DNA of 64,000 nucleotides. Origin: Bradyrhizobium sp. Ai1a-2 (GTDB taxonomy: Bacteria > Pseudomonadota > Alphaproteobacteria > Rhizobiales > Xanthobacteraceae). The notes beneath the pieces were generated by a model. It was not told the DNA's origin. It worked only from the letters and a program-made list of their open reading frames with translations, and did not search any database. The stretch is from contig NZ_AUEZ01000020.1 of NCBI RefSeq assembly GCF_000426245.1, positions 54,648 through 118,647 on the forward strand, read 5' to 3'. The position numbers and the translations under genes were made by a program. Shown in pieces: positions 52,460 to 62,300 of this stretch (positions are counted from its first letter, which is position 1; each line of letters starts with the position of its first letter).

Positions 52460-53173
52460 ATGCCCGACTTCAACATTACCAACCTGACCGATCAACCCTT
52501 CAACGTCGGGATCAACGCGTTGATTGAGCGCACCAGCATGCCTGAACTGCCGCGGCCCTATCTCGGTGCCAGCGCCATCGGCGATGACTGCGCGAGGCGA
52601 ATTCAATATGACTGGTGGTGCAAGCCCGAGCTCGCGGCGCGCGTCAGGAGAATTTTCGAGCGTGGCCACTTCTTTGAGTTTCGAACGCGCGAGCAATTGA
52701 TCGAGGCCGGATTCAAGTTCTCGACCAATCCGGCCGACCTCGAGTTCACGGCGCTCGACCGCAATTTCCGCGGCCACGCCGACGGGCTGATTTTCGCCGG
52801 CCCGGATCTGCCTGACGCGCATCTCGCCTACCCGTGCCTTTGGGAGTGCAAGGCGCTCAACGGCAAAAATTGGCGCGCCGTCGCAAAAGATGGTCTTATA
52901 AAGACCTTCCCCAAATACGCGGCGCAAGTGTCGGTCTATCAGCGCCATTTGAATCGAACCAATCCCGTATTATTCACAGCGGCGAATGCCGACACCTGCG
53001 AGCTCTTGCACTTCGTTGTGCCCTTCAATGCGCAGGTTGCACAATACTGGGCCGACCGCGCGGCCATGATCATTGCCGCGACCCGTGCCGGCGAGTTGCT
53101 GCCGCGCGTCGCCAACAATCGCGATAACTTCCATTGCAACATCTGCCCACACAAGGGGAGATGCTGGAGATGA
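52460..53173 (+). CDS. Cas4/AddB-like PD-(D/E)XK nuclease with predicted Fe-S cluster
   Basis: The core shows GHADGLI (Asp), LWECKALN (the E-x-K pair) and YAAQVSVYQ (motif with Gln-Tyr), as in RecB/Cas4 nucleases. One early cysteine (GDDCARRIQY) plus a C-terminal C-x2-C-x5-C (FHCNICPHKGRC) make four cysteines in the pattern that holds a [4Fe-4S] cluster in Cas4 and AddB. It probably resects DNA for the Sak4/SSB pair. A GTG at 52,376 overlapping the prior gene is the alternative start. Confidence 0.72.
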   Translation: MPDFNITNLTDQPFNVGINALIERTSMPELPRPYLGASAIGDDCARRIQYDWWCKPELAARVRRIFERGHFFEFRTREQLIEAGFKFSTNPADLEFTALDRNFRGHADGLIFAGPDLPDAHLAYPCLWECKALNGKNWRAVAKDGLIKTFPKYAAQVSVYQRHLNRTNPVLFTAANADTCELLHFVVPFNAQVAQYWADRAAMIIAATRAGELLPRVANNRDNFHCNICPHKGRCWR

Positions 53174-53661
53174 GTGACGAAGACAAAGGCCGCGGAGACA
53201 AGAGCAGCAAGCTAGTCAAGCTTATCCGTCGGCTCTCCTCCGACCAGGACGACGAGGTTTTGACGGCCGTTCGCCTGATCAGGGCGACGCTGAAATCGCG
53301 TTGTGCCGATATCCATGATCTCGCCGATTCGATCCAGAAGCTCGAGGAGAACGGCGCCGGCGCCAACGCCGAGTTCTACAAAAAGGCGTGGCTGGACGGC
53401 TACAGCAAGGGCGCCGAGGACGAGCGCAAGAAGATGCCGCGGAACGCGGCGATCGGATTCGGTGCGGCCGACAGCGATGAGCTGACCTGTGAGGCGGCCG
53501 TGTTGTTCGCGCACCAGTATCTGAGTCGGCTGAATTCCTGGGAGCGCAATTTCATCGAAGACATGGCCATTCAGATGCGGCACGCGCCGAGCAAGTCGTT
53601 CTCCGAAAAGCAAACGGCGCTGATTTTCAAAATCTACCGCAGGGCTGGAGGCAAAATATGA
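53170..53661 (+). CDS. hypothetical element protein (163 aa)
   Basis: It is translationally coupled on both sides by ATGA overlaps. The sequence is charged and helical (KLVKLIRRLSSDQDDEVLTAVRLIRATLKSR; LSRLNSWERNFIEDMAIQM; QTALIFKIYRRAGGKI). A late segment resembles the short domain found near phage replication proteins that fold as a small helical bundle. No function can be assigned. Confidence 0.55.
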   Translation: MSDEDKGRGDKSSKLVKLIRRLSSDQDDEVLTAVRLIRATLKSRCADIHDLADSIQKLEENGAGANAEFYKKAWLDGYSKGAEDERKKMPRNAAIGFGAADSDELTCEAAVLFAHQYLSRLNSWERNFIEDMAIQMRHAPSKSFSEKQTALIFKIYRRAGGKI

Positions 53662-56240
53662 CTACAATTGTTGACGCCGGCGAGATCGAGCGGTTCCTGA
53701 AGATCATCAGCGGGCATATCGCGGAGTTGACCAAGAAGGCCGGCACCAACTCGCCCGGCGTACTCAATCTCTGCCGCATCAGTCCGCTCGATTCCGACAA
53801 GGTGCTGACGCAGTCGTTCGCGGTCGACGACGTCACCCATATGATCGAGGCGGCGGTGGCTGACGCCGCGCATCTCAACGTGTATGTCGAGACCCGTACG
53901 GTGCGGCCCGGGCTCCGCGGCTGCCGCGGCGATCACAACGATACCCACTATGTGTTCGCTCTGGTCGTCGACTCGGACGCCGACAAGAGCAAGGCCTGCA
54001 ATCTCTCTATGCGCCCCAGCCTGACAGTCGAGACGTCGCCCGGGAACCATCACTTTTGGTTTTTCTTGTCGCGTGCAATTTGCGCCGACGAGGCCAAGGT
54101 CATCGGCGACGCGATGCGCGCAAGCTCCGGCGCAGACGGCGACACCGGCGTCATTACGCAATTCTACCGCATTGGTGGTAGTCCGAATTACCCGAATGCG
54201 AAGAAACGGGCCCGCGGCAGAATAGCTGTCGAGCCGACCAGGATCATTGAGGAGACTGGGCGCCTCTGGGACCCCGACGAGCTTCTCGCCGCGTTCTCGA
54301 GGCCGGCCACGCCGGCAGCGGCGATGGCTCCGGGCTCAAGCGCCGGCGGCACCAGCACCGGAAGCACCACCAACCCGGACGAATCAACATTACCGGCCGA
54401 CCTTATGGCCGACATCAAGAATGGCGGCAATGGCCGCGGCAACGACAAGTCACGATCCGCGCTGTTTCAGAGCGTGGTGCGTCGGCTCGGGCAACGGCGC
54501 TGGAGCGTCGAGGACATCGTCGAACTGTTCAAGCGGTATCCGAATGGCGTAAGCGCAAAGTACCGGAAGCGGCTCGAGAAGGAAGTCAGGCGGTCCTACG
54601 GCAAAACGCCCGGCACGACGGCGGGCACGTCGTCTTCGTCGCCGCCGCCCCCTCCGCCACCGCCGCGGTACACCGGTGGGCAGGGGTCTGGTCCACAGCC
54701 CAATCCGCAGCCGCATGTTCTTCCGACGATTCGGCTCGAGGCCGGGCAACTGCCGCATATCGTCAAAGAGACGGAGCAGGCCCTGCTCGATTCCGGCGCC
54801 GAGGTCTACACGCGCGCCGGGACCGGAATCTTGGTCTACCCGGCATTCCACCAATCCGTTGCGACCGCCGACGGGCGCAAGACGATGCAGGCGAAGCTTG
54901 CGACATTCACCGCCGATTCACTCACCCTGCCGGTCGCGGAATCCGCGATCTTCGAAAAGTACAACCGGCGACTGAAGGCATGGGTGGCCGCCGATCCGAC
55001 GCGTGAACTGGTGCGAATGCTGTTGTCGCGAGAGGGGCAGCGGGGATTTGCCCTTGTCAGCGGGATCATAACGACCCCGACGCTTCGGTTTGATGGGACC
55101 CTCTTGTGCACTCCGGGCTATGATGCACGGTCAGAGCTTTACCTGGTCCCTGGGTTTGCGCTGCCACTGATCCCGGATAAGCCGACCAGGGCGGAGGCGC
55201 AGGCGAAGCTCGACATGCTGAAGGACCTGTTCGGCGAGTTTTCGTTCAGACGAAAAGACCTCGACCTTTCGGTTGCGCTCGCCGGACTCCTGGCCGCGCT
55301 GTTGCGCGGAAGCTTGCCGACCGCGCCAGTGTGCCTCGTGCGCGGCGACGGTCCAGGCGTCGGCAAGAGCCTGCTGGTCGACGTCATCTCCATGATCGTC
55401 ACGGGTCAGCTCTGCCCGGTGACGACCCTTTCGAGTGACGAGGAGAATGAGAAGCGTGTCGGCGCCCTGGTGCTCGCCGGCGCCCAGATCTTTTCGTTCG
55501 ATAACTGTACCCGTGATCTCGAAGGTCAGATTCTGAATCAGCTGACCGAGCGTTCCATGATAACGGTCCGAATTCTTGGCCGCTCCGAAATGCCGGTCTG
55601 CGAGTGTCATACAGCCGTTTTTGCGACCGGCAACGGCATCGGATTCGCTGGGGACATGCTGAGGCGCGGGCTGATCTGTGAGCTCAAGGCGTTGAGCGAA
55701 CGGCCGGAACTGCGAGAATTCAGGCGCGACACGCTGGCACTCGCCTACAACAGACGGGCCGATTACGTTGCGGCCGCATTGACGATCGTTAGAGCCTATA
55801 TCGCTGCCGGCAGACCGAGTGTGTGTGATTCGCTAGGATCCTATGGCGCATGGTCCAGTATGGTGCGTTCGCCGCTGGTCTGGCTAGGCGAACGCGATCC
55901 GCGGCAGAGCATGGACGAGGTTCGCGCCGAGAATCCGGAATTACTGCTGATCGCCGAATTTCATCAGCTCTGGCTGGATTACCGGATCCCTCTCAACACG
56001 CCTTATACGGTCGCACGCATTATCGAGCTCGCTGATGCCAATGCGCCGAGCAAGTTCAATCCACCGGCGCTCCGGGACTTTCTGTTGCGGATCGCGCGAG
56101 ACAAGAACCGCAACGAGATCTCGCCCGAACGTCTTGGCAATTGGTTGCGCAAGAGCTGCCGCATCGTGGGCGATTATCAGCTGGTGAGAGGCCAGGACTC
56201 GCACACGAAAAGAGCGCACTACTCCCTTGTGAAGATATGA
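53658..56240 (+). CDS. replicative primase-helicase fusion
   Basis: The 860-residue protein has an N-terminal AEP-type primase domain (RepB/PrimPol-like) with D105-S-D107, H131-H132 in GNHHFWFFL and QFYRIGGSPNYPN. A PriCT-like module follows (RRWSVEDIVELFKRYPNG), then a proline-rich linker near residues 328-340 and a helicase-type P-loop at 563-571 (GDGPGVGKS), with TGNGI later. This is the satellite/plasmid style of self-contained replication protein. It ends a compact operon of overlapping genes. Confidence 0.85.
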   Translation: MTTIVDAGEIERFLKIISGHIAELTKKAGTNSPGVLNLCRISPLDSDKVLTQSFAVDDVTHMIEAAVADAAHLNVYVETRTVRPGLRGCRGDHNDTHYVFALVVDSDADKSKACNLSMRPSLTVETSPGNHHFWFFLSRAICADEAKVIGDAMRASSGADGDTGVITQFYRIGGSPNYPNAKKRARGRIAVEPTRIIEETGRLWDPDELLAAFSRPATPAAAMAPGSSAGGTSTGSTTNPDESTLPADLMADIKNGGNGRGNDKSRSALFQSVVRRLGQRRWSVEDIVELFKRYPNGVSAKYRKRLEKEVRRSYGKTPGTTAGTSSSSPPPPPPPPRYTGGQGSGPQPNPQPHVLPTIRLEAGQLPHIVKETEQALLDSGAEVYTRAGTGILVYPAFHQSVATADGRKTMQAKLATFTADSLTLPVAESAIFEKYNRRLKAWVAADPTRELVRMLLSREGQRGFALVSGIITTPTLRFDGTLLCTPGYDARSELYLVPGFALPLIPDKPTRAEAQAKLDMLKDLFGEFSFRRKDLDLSVALAGLLAALLRGSLPTAPVCLVRGDGPGVGKSLLVDVISMIVTGQLCPVTTLSSDEENEKRVGALVLAGAQIFSFDNCTRDLEGQILNQLTERSMITVRILGRSEMPVCECHTAVFATGNGIGFAGDMLRRGLICELKALSERPELREFRRDTLALAYNRRADYVAAALTIVRAYIAAGRPSVCDSLGSYGAWSSMVRSPLVWLGERDPRQSMDEVRAENPELLLIAEFHQLWLDYRIPLNTPYTVARIIELADANAPSKFNPPALRDFLLRIARDKNRNEISPERLGNWLRKSCRIVGDYQLVRGQDSHTKRAHYSLVKI

Positions 56241-56300
56241 CAGGGAGGCACTTTGCGGCGGTTCGTGGCGGTCGAGCTTAATTTCCATACCGTTATATTT

Positions 56301-56329
56301 ATTTCGCATTTTTCTATCTGCGAAATTTT
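56301..56329 (+). terminator. AT-rich hairpin after the primase-helicase
   Basis: ATTTCGCA (56,301-56,308) pairs with TGCGAAAT (56,319-56,326), followed by TTTC. The surrounding 56,280-56,340 is notably AT-rich for this genome and could alternatively be part of an origin. Confidence 0.5.
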
Positions 56330-56419
56330 CTCAGCTCAGTAGAAAGTTAAGCAAACAGCCGCAAACCGCTGCAGAACCTGAACAGAAAGGTGAAGTATGA
56401 CGTGAGACAGGAGTAAACG

Positions 56420-57103
56420 ATGGCAGATAACGACATCACAAAAACCAGCTCCGAGATGAAAGTGACCAATCAGAGCGAGCTCAATGATCTCCTTGTGCAG
56501 ATGCGGGCCGAGACTTCGGTTCAGGCGCGATTGATCTTCGCGCTTGATGCGACCGCCTCGAGGCAGCCGACCTGGGACATGGCTTGTGACCTGCAAGCAC
56601 AGATGTTTGCCGAGGTTGCGAATCTCGGTACGTTACATGTGCAGCTCGTCTTTTATCGTGGCCAGGAATGTCGGGCTTCGAACTGGATGGCAAACCCTAG
56701 GCAATTGGCCAAGGCAATGCGATCTTTGGTCTGTATGGGTGGAATAACGCAGATCGGTAAGGTTCTGTCCCACGTATTCCGCGAGAACACCAAAGAACGC
56801 GTCGCTGCGGTGGTCTTCGTCGGAGATGCATTTGAGGAATCCGAGGGCCTCGTCCTGGGCAAGGCAAGGAAGCTCGGCGTACCGATGTTCGTTTTTCAGG
56901 ATGGCAAGGACCCGGTTGCCGAGTCCGTCTTCAAAGGTATCGCCGCGAGCACAGGAGGCGCTTATGCGCGTTTCGATCAAGGAGCGGCTCGCCAGCTGGG
57001 CGATCTCTTAAAGGCCGTGGCAGCGTTCGCTGCAGGCGGGATCACGGCGCTGGAGTCGCGGAAGGATGCAGCGTCCGCTAAATTGTTGACACAACTAAAT
57101 TAG
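56420..57103 (+). CDS. von Willebrand factor A-domain protein
   Basis: This single-domain 227-residue protein has a MIDAS-like site: LIFALDATASRQ (D-x-T-x-S), a conserved threonine in GGITQIGK and Asp in VFVGDAFEE. The first motif deviates from DxSxS but keeps hydroxyl groups, so metal binding is plausible. AGGAG precedes the ATG. Standalone vWA proteins of this type occur on phages and plasmids, with unknown roles. It follows the replication operon after about 180 bases. Confidence 0.82.
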   Translation: MADNDITKTSSEMKVTNQSELNDLLVQMRAETSVQARLIFALDATASRQPTWDMACDLQAQMFAEVANLGTLHVQLVFYRGQECRASNWMANPRQLAKAMRSLVCMGGITQIGKVLSHVFRENTKERVAAVVFVGDAFEESEGLVLGKARKLGVPMFVFQDGKDPVAESVFKGIAASTGGAYARFDQGAARQLGDLLKAVAAFAAGGITALESRKDAASAKLLTQLN

Positions 57104-57130
57104 GGCTGATTAGTTGTCGCATGATTGCCG

Positions 57131-57469
57131 TCAGTGACCCCTCGCAGTGTTCGGCGGTTGCGGTTGCAATGACACCGGCAGGGGCACCCTATTCGCGATC
57201 TCGCGTTCGATGGCCCATCGATCACGCGGACCCAGTCGATGCAAACGGCCGAGCCGCGCCCGCACGGCATGCCAGAACCGGTCGCGCTCGCTGGTCTCGT
57301 CGATCCGGTCTTCGAACACGCGAGCAATCCGACAAACGATCCGTAGCGTCGGCTTGCCCTCAAGCAGAACACGTTCGCACAAGACGGCCTCTTGAGCCCA
57401 CGGCGCGCCTTCAGTGTGTTTGCGCCATTCCAAACGGACCCGATTCCAACAGACCGAAAAGCTCGACAT
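57131..57469 (-). CDS. hypothetical protein (112 aa)
   Basis: A minus-strand frame starts MSSFSVCWNRVRLEWRKHTEGAPWAQEAVL and continues RIVCRIARVFEDRIDETSERDRFWHAVRARL. It looks protein-like, basic and helical. It follows the terminase small subunit on the same strand after 137 bases. No family or function is recognised. It could belong to the element's packaging interference or be host-derived. Confidence 0.5.
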   Translation of the reverse strand: MSSFSVCWNRVRLEWRKHTEGAPWAQEAVLCERVLLEGKPTLRIVCRIARVFEDRIDETSERDRFWHAVRARLGRLHRLGPRDRWAIEREIANRVPLPVSLQPQPPNTARGH

Positions 57470-57606
57470 GATCGCTCCCAGAGTCAGCGCAGTCCTGTTG
57501 CGCCGGCACTAACTCGGCTACCTCGTCCTGGCCCAATCCGATCAGGATGAACTCACTTTGCGTGTGTCTCGAATGAAAATAATGGCGACTCGCCGAGGCC
57601 GACGCT

Positions 57607-58068
57607 TCACTTCAGCAACCCATCAAACTTGCTCGGTGGAGGCGGCGGGGTGATGCCGCTTAACCGTAATCGCGCGTTCGGCGATAAGCCGAACTCAGCG
57701 CCAATCCGCCGCATGTCCTCCATAGCTTGCGAGGCAATCCGCACCAGCGGGTTTACCCGGGGAAGGCCTTCGGCAGTCTTGATCGTCAGTTCGCCCGAGC
57801 GCTGCAACGCCTCTTCGGCCTGTTGCCAGTGCGCATAGGCACAGCAGTAGGCGCTGAACGGACCGACGTCGAGAACGGTGAGCAGGTTGAGACGATGCAG
57901 CTCCGGCGCGAGGTGAAGCCACACCTCTCGCGCATGGCCTGTCAGATGCGCCGGTGGATTGGGCCATTGCTCGGTGCGTGCAGGCTCAGGCGGCTTGCGC
58001 GCCGTGCGCTTGCCGGGGTTGCCTTTGAGCAGGCGGAGGTGTGGATGTTCAGGCGGCGGACCGGGCAT
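57607..58068 (-). CDS. phage terminase small subunit, P27 family
   Basis: The protein (153 residues) starts MPGPPPEHPHLRLLKGNPGKR, the hallmark of P27-type small terminases, then has WLHLAPELHRLNLLTVLDVGPFSAYC and ends with a Pro-rich stretch before SKFDGLLK. AGGAGG precedes the ATG at 58,068. Small terminases select DNA for packaging. No large subunit, portal or capsid gene follows, so a complete phage is absent. In satellites a lone TerS redirects helper-phage packaging. Confidence 0.85.
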   Translation of the reverse strand: MPGPPPEHPHLRLLKGNPGKRTARKPPEPARTEQWPNPPAHLTGHAREVWLHLAPELHRLNLLTVLDVGPFSAYCCAYAHWQQAEEALQRSGELTIKTAEGLPRVNPLVRIASQAMEDMRRIGAEFGLSPNARLRLSGITPPPPPSKFDGLLK

Positions 58069-58202
58069 GAGAGCCTCCTTTTCCTGACTTAGGCGGGGCA
58101 ATCTACCACGGTTCTACTTAGTTTGGGGCCGAGGTCTGTTTCTGAGGGTATAGCGGACGTCCGATGCTCGCTATCACTAGTCGTATTTTAACCCAAAGTT
58201 AG

Positions 58203-58228
58203 GCGCCAGCATCCCTCGATACTGGCGC
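58203..58228 (-). terminator. hairpin downstream of the RTX gene
   Basis: GCGCCAG and CTGGCGC form a seven-base stem with a 12-base loop, 57 bases past the RTX stop. The flank is not T-rich, so termination is only possible. Confidence 0.35.
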
Positions 58229-58284
58229 GTGGAACATGTTCAAAGAAGCAGATTCACGCAACCTTGGCAGAATGCTGGGAGCTT

Positions 58285-59325
58285 CTAAGCCCAGTACATG
58301 TCGTTCCCGATAGCATTGAGGACCGCTTTGGCAACATCGGGGCACAGGTTGCCATGCAGGTCCTCCGTGTCGATATCGAGGCCTGCAAGCGCATCGGCAT
58401 TGTCATCGAAAAAGTCCTTTATGACGGCGATCTTTTCGAGTCTTGCGTCCTTGTCAGCGTTAGCCCAGATGGTCAGGTCGTCATTCGCCCCTGCCTTGAG
58501 TACCAGCGAGCCGTCTTCCACGCTTGCGTTCTCGAAACGAGTACCTTTGAAGACGAACGCATCCCCGTCTGCGAGCAGGAAGTCTCGGATCGTATCAGTG
58601 CCATGGTGGTTGGCATTTAGCTCAAAGCAGTCGCGTAGGCCTTCCGCTCCGCGCTCGGTTTGACTGCCCGAGTGAGCTTTGTGGTTAATCACCACGTCGT
58701 CTGTCCCGAGACTAGCTTGATCCATGCTGGTGGCCAAATTGCCGTCCGCATCGCGCGCACTGGCCACTGCTGAATTCACGATCTCTGTTCCGGACTCGAG
58801 ATGGACCCTGTCAGTAACGCGAAACGTCCAAGTCTCCCCTACATCGACCAGGCCGTCGCAGTCATTGTCCCCGCCGACAAACGCCTTGCGAACGTCGACG
58901 ACGTCGAAATCGTCGCAAGGATTGTTCGGAGTTCCGTTGTCATCGATCAGTGAAACGAGCTTCAGCTCGGCATCGGCTGGGTCGGAGCTCGTATTGCGCA
59001 CCTCGAAAGTGTAGGCGACCTTAGCGTGCACATCGACGTTAGCACCGTCACGATCATGACCATCATGGTGCTTCTCGTGAGGTCCGAAGCAATGCGCCTT
59101 GATTTTGTCGACGTGGAGTATCTCCACCGACTTGGAAAGTTCTATGCTCGGCGACGAGACGGGCTCGTCAGTTACTCCGTTGATGGTGACTGTCGCTGTC
59201 GCCGTGGCGGCGTCGCCGCTGCCGTCTGAGGCGGCGTAAGTGAAGCTGTCTGTGGCGGTCTCGCCGTCGTTGAGATGATCGAAGGCGCCGTTGGGGTCGT
59301 AGGCAACAGTACCATCCGCTTGCAC
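58285..59325 (-). pseudogene. C-terminal part of the RTX/VCBS protein, frame-shifted from the upstream part
   Basis: The frame opens inside a VCBS repeat ([18 protein letters not shown]..) whose first half is encoded in another frame by the upstream gene. It continues with a DUF11-like domain rich in Asp/His (HEKHHDGHDRDG), a segment VGGDNDCDGLVDVGETWTFRV with calcium-binding character, and a tail ending AIGNDMYWA that may be a type I secretion signal. The shift lies near 59,320. Without repair or programmed frameshifting this part would not be made with the rest. Confidence 0.75.
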
Positions 59326-62300
59326 TGTCTGCCGACGTCGGCGATCGAGCCGTTCACTGCCGCGACCACGAGAGCATCGTTGTCCGGGTCGCTGTCGTTG
59401 GCGAGCACGTTCTTGCCCGCCAGGACGGTATGCTCGCTGGTCGAGAACGCATCGCCATGGACCGTCGGCGGCTGATTGATGCTGGATCCGGCAATCGCGA
59501 CAGCGACGTTGGCGGAAGCCGTCCCGCCTTGTCCGTCGGAGATCGTGTACGTGAACTGGTCGGCGCTGTTTTGACCGGGCGGAATGCCCGAGAACGCGCC
59601 GTTCGGATCGTAGGTAATGGTGCCATCTGCATTCAGCGTCACCTTGGCGCCCGAGGCGAGGTCGACGGTTCCGCCGGTAGCCACTGACAGGCCTGCGATG
59701 GTGGTGATCGCGAGCGCGTCACTGTCGGGATCCGAGTCGTTGGCAAGCAGGGCGCCGGTCACCGCCGGCCCCGCCGCGTTCACGGCAAGCGCATCGTCAG
59801 TGGCAATGGGACTAAGATTGATTCCGGCTTCCCCCGTACCAGCCTTCAGGTTGCTGATGAATATCCCGCTGTCCAAGACGAAGTCGCCGGTATCCGCGAC
59901 CGTGATCGTGAGAGTGTGCACCGTTCTCGTCGGGTCGAGCGCTCCGGATATCGTGAGCTTGTGCGATACGCCGTCATACTCTGTGGTCAAGGGTGTCACA
60001 GGCACGCCCGCGGCGGCCGCCGTGCTGTTGTTCAAGAAGTAGCCGCCTGAGACGTTCTGCGACAGCACGCTCAATGGCGTGGAGGGTTCGTTGACATCGA
60101 AGAATGCATAGTCCTGATCGTCGACGAACACGCCGGCTATGTCAACGAAGTTGTTGATGTACTCTGGGAATTCGTCCGACCCGAAGAGCGCGTCGAGGCT
60201 GATCGTCGTCGCCGTGGGATCGGCCACCGTAAACGTAATGGTGAGTACGGCCGCATCATGCGTAAGTGCTGAGAAGCCGGCTGCGGTGAGCACGCTTTCG
60301 AGGGGCCCATAGCCGGGCATGCCGTTATTGCCAGTGAATCCGGGGCTGGTGTTGGTCGATCCGATCGACGCGTTGCCGCTGCTGAGCAGAAGGCTGGGTC
60401 CTAGTGTGAGTGATTCACTGCCAACCATGCCGAGATCGACGCTTGGAAGGCTGGCGAGTGCAGCTGTGGCTCCGGCATAACTGGCCGCAGTGATCGTGAT
60501 TCCGCTGTTGGCTGAAAGAAGCGCTTGAACGGCGTCTGTGACCGCAATGCTCGAATCTCCGGCAATTGTTACGTTCGCAGTCGCTGAACTGGCTCCTCCC
60601 TTTCCGTCGCTGATGGCGTAGGTGAAGCTGTCAGTTGCGGTCTGACCGGTTTGAAGGCTCGCAAACGCCCCGTTCGGATCGTAGCTGTAGCTGCCGTTGG
60701 CGGATACCGCCAGCTTGGCGCCGGAGGGCAACGTCACCTGTGACCCGATATTGGCGGGTGAGCCATTGACTTCGGAGACCGTCAACGAATCTCCATCCGG
60801 ATCACTATCGTTGTCGAGCAGGTTTCCGCTTCCCATCGGACCGTTCTCGTTGACGCTTAGCGCATCATGCACGGCCACAGGCGGGTGGTTCACCGGCACA
60901 TCGGTGACGCCATTGACAGTGATTGTGGCGGTTGCCGTGGCGCTGCCGCCATGGTCGTCGGACACCTCGTAGCTGAAGTCATCGGCGGCCGACTGCCCGT
61001 CATTGAGGCCCTCAAAGGCTCCGTTCGGATCGTACGCTACACTGCCGTCGGCGCCTACCGTAAGCAGCGCGCCTGAGGCGAGCGCGATCTGGCTGCCAAC
61101 ATTGGCGGCCGAGCCGTTGACCGCCGAGACAGCCAGGGAGTTACCGTCGGGATCGCTGTCGTTGCTGATCACTGAGAGGCCGGTGAGCGCGGTGTTCTCA
61201 CCTGTAGCGAAGTTGTCAGCAGTGGCGACCGGATTGGCGTTCACTGCGCCGACAACCGTGACGTTCACAGTGCCGACTGCGGCGTTTCCGTGCCCGTCGC
61301 TGATCGAATAGCTGAGGCTGGCTGGACCCACATAGCCGACGGTTGGAACAAAGTGGAGTGTCGCGGTAGCTTCGTTGAAACTTGCTATTCCGTTCACCCC
61401 TGACGCTGCGCCCGTGACTGCGAGGGGATCTTTGTCGGGATCGGTATCATTGCCTAGCACTACAGAGGCTGGAAGCACAAGTTCCACACCACTCGGCGTT
61501 GAGGCGGTGTCACTTGCGGCAAGTGGGGCATTTTGGAAGTTGGGCCCATCGACGTCACCGAGGGAACTCGCTGCAGCTGAAATAGCCGCCGTGAGATTCG
61601 CTCCAGTGAAGCTGTCCACAATCGACTGAACTATTGTGGCGTTACCGCCGGAAGATGAAAGGGCGCTCGATACCGCGCCCTGTGCCACCTTCTCGATGGC
61701 TTGAATCGCAGCGACGAGGCCGACACCGTCAATCACGGCTTGCACCTGATCAACTGCTTGGTTCAGCGCGGTCACGAGAGTTGTAAGGCCGGTTCTAGCA
61801 GCGGCATCAAGTAGATCACTCGTAGCGGCGGCAACTAGTGCTTCCACCCTTGCCTGGTCTGAGAGATCGAACGTCTCACCAACGGGAAGTATAGAAATTT
61901 GTGCCGCGAGCTTATCGAATGTGACAATTGTGGCATCTGCAACGGACCCACCGCTAGCGCTAGAGATCAGGCAAGCGATCTGCGAAACTGTATTGTAAAT
62001 TTTAGCGCCTTGGATGAATGCCGCAGCTTCCCCGCCTTTAGCGGCGATAAGTGGATCTGTGGTCATGATATCGAAAGAACCAAGATTTAGCGTCGCCGCG
62101 ACGACATTCATCGGATTGACGACACCTTGCTCAGCGAGCTCAACGACAATCGTCGTAAGAGGCGTTATATATGGAGCCCCGCTTGGAGCTCGAAGTTCAC
62201 CGAGAAATGCAACGCCCGTCGAAACATCAACCCCGCCCGAAAGATACAACTGACCGACCCCGTCAATGATATACCTTCCTGCTGAATCGGTTACCGTAGT

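Larger units (their letters stand above)
45510..58101. mobile_element. integrated element: phage satellite-like island or reduced prophage
   Basis: About 12.6 kb starts with a tyrosine integrase and AlpA-like gene, continues with a tightly overlapping replication/recombination operon (Sak4-like ATPase, SSB-like, methyltransferase, Cas4-like nuclease, primase-helicase), then a vWA protein and, on the other strand, a P27-type terminase small subunit. No capsid, tail, portal or large terminase gene is present. This content and size fit a PICI-like satellite; a decayed prophage is the alternative. Exact ends are not established. Confidence 0.6.

Noticed and set aside
60000..61400. CRISPR-like periodicity
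   Set aside because: The repeated blocks are protein-coding VCBS repeats of about 100 codons, not short repeats with unique spacers.
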